Under the pieces are notes generated by a model. It did no database searches and was not told the DNA's origin. It saw only the letters and a program-made list of their open reading frames with translations. Positions 14,317 through 16,027 of a DNA stretch of 16,027 nt are shown piece by piece. A program made the position numbers and the translations under genes. Positions within the stretch are counted from its first letter, which is position 1; each line of letters begins with the position of its first letter. Source of the stretch: an uncultured Fretibacterium sp. (lineage in GTDB: Bacteria > Synergistota > Synergistia > Synergistales > Aminobacteriaceae). The DNA lies in assembly GCF_938040765.1 (NCBI RefSeq), contig NZ_CALIAA010000056.1, forward strand, positions 1 to 16,027. The letters are read 5' to 3'.

Positions 14317-14913
14317 TTACGATTTCCCGGGACCGAAGGAATCTTCGATATCCTGCCGGACCTGGTCGAATACCGCCTCCAGGGCCTTCGTGTCCGTGAA
14401 GCCGTGCCCGCCCCGCTCGACGGGGATCAGAACCGCACCCGTCTCACTCCGTCCCCCGACAGGCCTCAGGATGGGGACCGTGGTCTCTCCATGTCCAATC
14501 ACCTCGTCGTCCAGGCAATAGGCCGCCCACGTCCGTGGAAAACGGCCGTTCAGATAGCTCTCGGAGAAACAGCGGAGGAGATCCCGCAGAAAGTCCGGAG
14601 CGGCCCCCTCCTCCCGGTTCAGCAGGATGAACGGGGCAAGGGCGGGATTGATCAGGAGGCACATGGCGTCCGTCCTCTGACGGCAGAGATGCCAGGCGTA
14701 GAAGCCCCCCAGGCTGTTCCCGACGAACAGATGGGGACGGCCCCTCCCGTCCTCCTCCGGCACCGACTCCCGGAGCTGCGCCAGGTCGGAGGCGACGTTC
14801 ACGTTGCGCAGCTGCGGGGCCCGAATATCCTCGTACAGACCTCCGAACACCCTGACGACCCGATCGAACTTGTCCCCCGGGGAACCCTGATAACCATGAA
14901 TGTAGAGAAGCAT
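14317..14913 (-). CDS. YqiA/YcfP-family alpha/beta-fold esterase
   Basis: A 198-residue serine hydrolase resembling E. coli YqiA, a small cytoplasmic esterase acting on short acyl or palmitoyl-CoA type substrates in vitro. Visible parts are the N-terminal LLYIHGYQGSPGDKF (2-16, oxyanion-hole region), nucleophile elbow GNSLGGFYA (65-73, S67), NPALAPF (89-95), the acid region CLDDEV (133-138) and the catalytic His in GGHGF (168-172, H170). The ATG at 14913 has AAGGAGG six bases upstream, whereas the open frame extends to 15036 without family resemblance. A perfect 7-bp hairpin (14976-14993) lies in its leader, downstream of the module at 15025-15080. The physiological substrate is unknown. Confidence 0.85.
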   Translation of the reverse strand: MLLYIHGYQGSPGDKFDRVVRVFGGLYEDIRAPQLRNVNVASDLAQLRESVPEEDGRGRPHLFVGNSLGGFYAWHLCRQRTDAMCLLINPALAPFILLNREEGAAPDFLRDLLRCFSESYLNGRFPRTWAAYCLDDEVIGHGETTVPILRPVGGRSETGAVLIPVERGGHGFTDTKALEAVFDQVRQDIEDSFGPGKS

Positions 14914-15024
14914 CGCCGGCCTCCTTATAACATCCTGAGCGTGACGTCCTGAACGGGGATTTTCCTCCGGGCGTTTTCCGCCGGAAGGCGGAACCGTTCG
15001 CCCCGGAAAGCGAAGCGTGCCCTT

Positions 15025-15080
15025 ATTATCGGGCATGAGGACGCGGGCGTCTCCCCCGCGTGCGGAAAGAATTTTTCCGA
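15025..15080 (-). promoter_or_regulatory. Promoter-like module upstream of the YqiA-like gene
   Basis: On the minus strand GGAAAAATTCTTTCC (15078-15064) is followed after exactly 33 nt by GATAAT (15030-15025), with GAGACG 17 nt before GATAAT. Motifs and spacing match the module at 25-80. ACCGTTCG precedes the A/T block in both. An inverted copy of ACCGTTCG lies at 14993-15000. A 7-bp hairpin (ACGCGGG with CCCGCGT) falls between the motifs and might also act in rsmI termination. Confidence 0.5.
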
Positions 15081-15087
15081 ACGGTCC

Positions 15088-15924
15088 CTATGCGCTCCCG
15101 TCCCCGTTCAGGCTCCTCAAACTCAAGAGGTACGCCTTCACGGCGTTCTTCGCCACGGGATGACGGGCCACGATGGTCTCGACGGCGGAGCGCACTGTGG
15201 CCCCCTCGGCGTGCAGCGCGTCCGCCTCGGCCTTCCAGGCATCCTCGCCCTCGTCCCCCGGGACGTGCCCCTCTACGACCAGGACCATCTCCCCCCTGAG
15301 CCCCTGTTCGAGCCGGGAGAGCAGGCCCGAAAGGGGGGATCGGATCGACTCCTGATAGACCTTGCTGATCTCCCGGACGAGGGCGGCCCTGCGGTCGCCC
15401 CAGGCCTCCGCCATCTCCGCAATCTGACGTTCCGCCTTGTGCGGGGATATGTAGAAACAGAGCGTCCAGGGGACGCCGCTCAGGGATTGAAAGAGCTCCC
15501 CGCGGGCGCCCGGCTTCTCCGGGGGGAAGCCGAGGAAAAGGAAGGGGTGCGGCGTCAGCCCCGAGAGCAGCAGGGCCGGCAGCAGGGCCGAGGGGCCGGG
15601 CAGGACGTCCGCCTCGATCCCCTCGTCGAGCGCGGAGCGCAGCAGAATCCAGCCGGGGTCGGAGACCCCCGGGGTTCCGGCGTCGCTGACGACCGCGACG
15701 CTCTTCCCCGCACGCAGGGCCTCCATCAGCCGCGGCAGGCATTCCTTCTCGTTGTGAAGATGAAAGGGGACGAGCGGCGCCGCGATGTGATAGCGCCGCA
15801 GCAGTACGGACGAGGTCCGGGTGTCCTCGCAGGCGATGAGGTCGGCGTTCCGCAGGACCCGGAGCGCGCGCAGGGTGATGTCCTCCAGGTTGCCGATCGG
15901 GGTCGGGACGAGTGTCAACGGCAT
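15088..15924 (-). CDS. rsmI: 16S rRNA (cytidine-1402-2'-O)-methyltransferase RsmI
   Basis: Methylates the 2'-OH of C1402 in the decoding centre of 16S rRNA using S-adenosylmethionine. The tetrapyrrole-methylase fold is recognisable: PTPIGNLEDIT (8-18), CEDTR (32-36), VSDAGTPGVSDPG (79-91), PGPSA (109-113), FLFLGF (128-133), REISKVYQE (184-192) and GEMVLVVEG (211-219). Its 278 aa are the usual RsmI length and all family motifs are intact. The ATG at 15924 is preceded by a G-rich stretch (GTGGGGG) at normal spacing. There is no clear promoter between it and the right edge, so it may belong to a transcript entering from outside the window. Confidence 0.96.
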   Translation of the reverse strand: MPLTLVPTPIGNLEDITLRALRVLRNADLIACEDTRTSSVLLRRYHIAAPLVPFHLHNEKECLPRLMEALRAGKSVAVVSDAGTPGVSDPGWILLRSALDEGIEADVLPGPSALLPALLLSGLTPHPFLFLGFPPEKPGARGELFQSLSGVPWTLCFYISPHKAERQIAEMAEAWGDRRAALVREISKVYQESIRSPLSGLLSRLEQGLRGEMVLVVEGHVPGDEGEDAWKAEADALHAEGATVRSAVETIVARHPVAKNAVKAYLLSLRSLNGDGSA

Positions 15925-15964
15925 GCAATACCCCCACAGTCAAAAAACAAAAAATCAGCAGCTC

Positions 15965-16012
15965 GGGGCTTCGCCCCAAACCGCACTTATCAAAATCCTG
16001 GGGCTTCGCCCC
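15965..16012. repeat. Two GGGGCTTCGCCCC palindromes upstream of rsmI
   Basis: Identical 13-bp palindromes occupy 15965-15977 and 16000-16012, 35 nt apart. On the minus strand the rsmI-proximal copy is followed by two T-runs (15954-15949 and 15947-15942), so it could terminate an upstream transcript, though the first run begins 10 nt after the stem. Short GC palindromes of this kind are often dispersed repeats between genes. Confidence 0.55.
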
Positions 16013-16027
16013 ACCCCCCCACTCAAG

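Noticed and set aside
13406..14521. A 371-codon plus-strand ORF across the palindromic element
   Set aside because: It is antisense to the ADP-ribosylglycohydrolase and esterase genes and shows no family motif. The part over the palindrome is open only by chance.

Overview
The window looks like ordinary chromosome from a GC-rich anaerobic bacterium. A clostridial-type Rnf operon (rnfC-D-G-E-A-B), a divergent ATP-type PEP carboxykinase and a bacterial SMUG1 uracil-DNA glycosylase together fit the Synergistota best. That placement is inference from gene content, not a database match. I see no rRNA, tRNA, transposase or CRISPR array.

Left arm, plus strand (1-5930): a two-module AAA+ ATPase of the CbxX/CfqX class with an unusual repeat-bearing leader; SMUG1-type uracil-DNA glycosylase; a Frm2-like nitroreductase; ApbE flavin transferase; a four-helix membrane protein; and a doubtful small ORF. 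Right arm, minus strand, read from the right edge: rsmI (16S rRNA methyltransferase), a YqiA-like esterase, an ADP-ribosylglycohydrolase, pckA, then rnfCDGEAB. The two arms converge on a perfect 15-bp hairpin with a T-run at 5961-5999.

Functionally, the Rnf complex couples reduced ferredoxin to NAD+ with ion pumping. ApbE, on the opposite strand about 1 kb from rnfB, is the enzyme class that attaches FMN to RnfD and RnfG, and both proteins carry an SGAT target motif. PckA would feed gluconeogenesis or PEP/oxaloacetate exchange. The rnf genes are tightly packed, with four overlapping stop/start junctions, so they are almost certainly one transcript.

The most interesting material is non-coding: a ~165-bp palindromic element (14145-14309) between the esterase and ADP-ribosylglycohydrolase genes; a matched pair of promoter-like modules at the two ends of the window with identical internal spacing; and four tandem 14-bp dyad repeats in the ATPase leader. 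I found no clear new multi-gene system.
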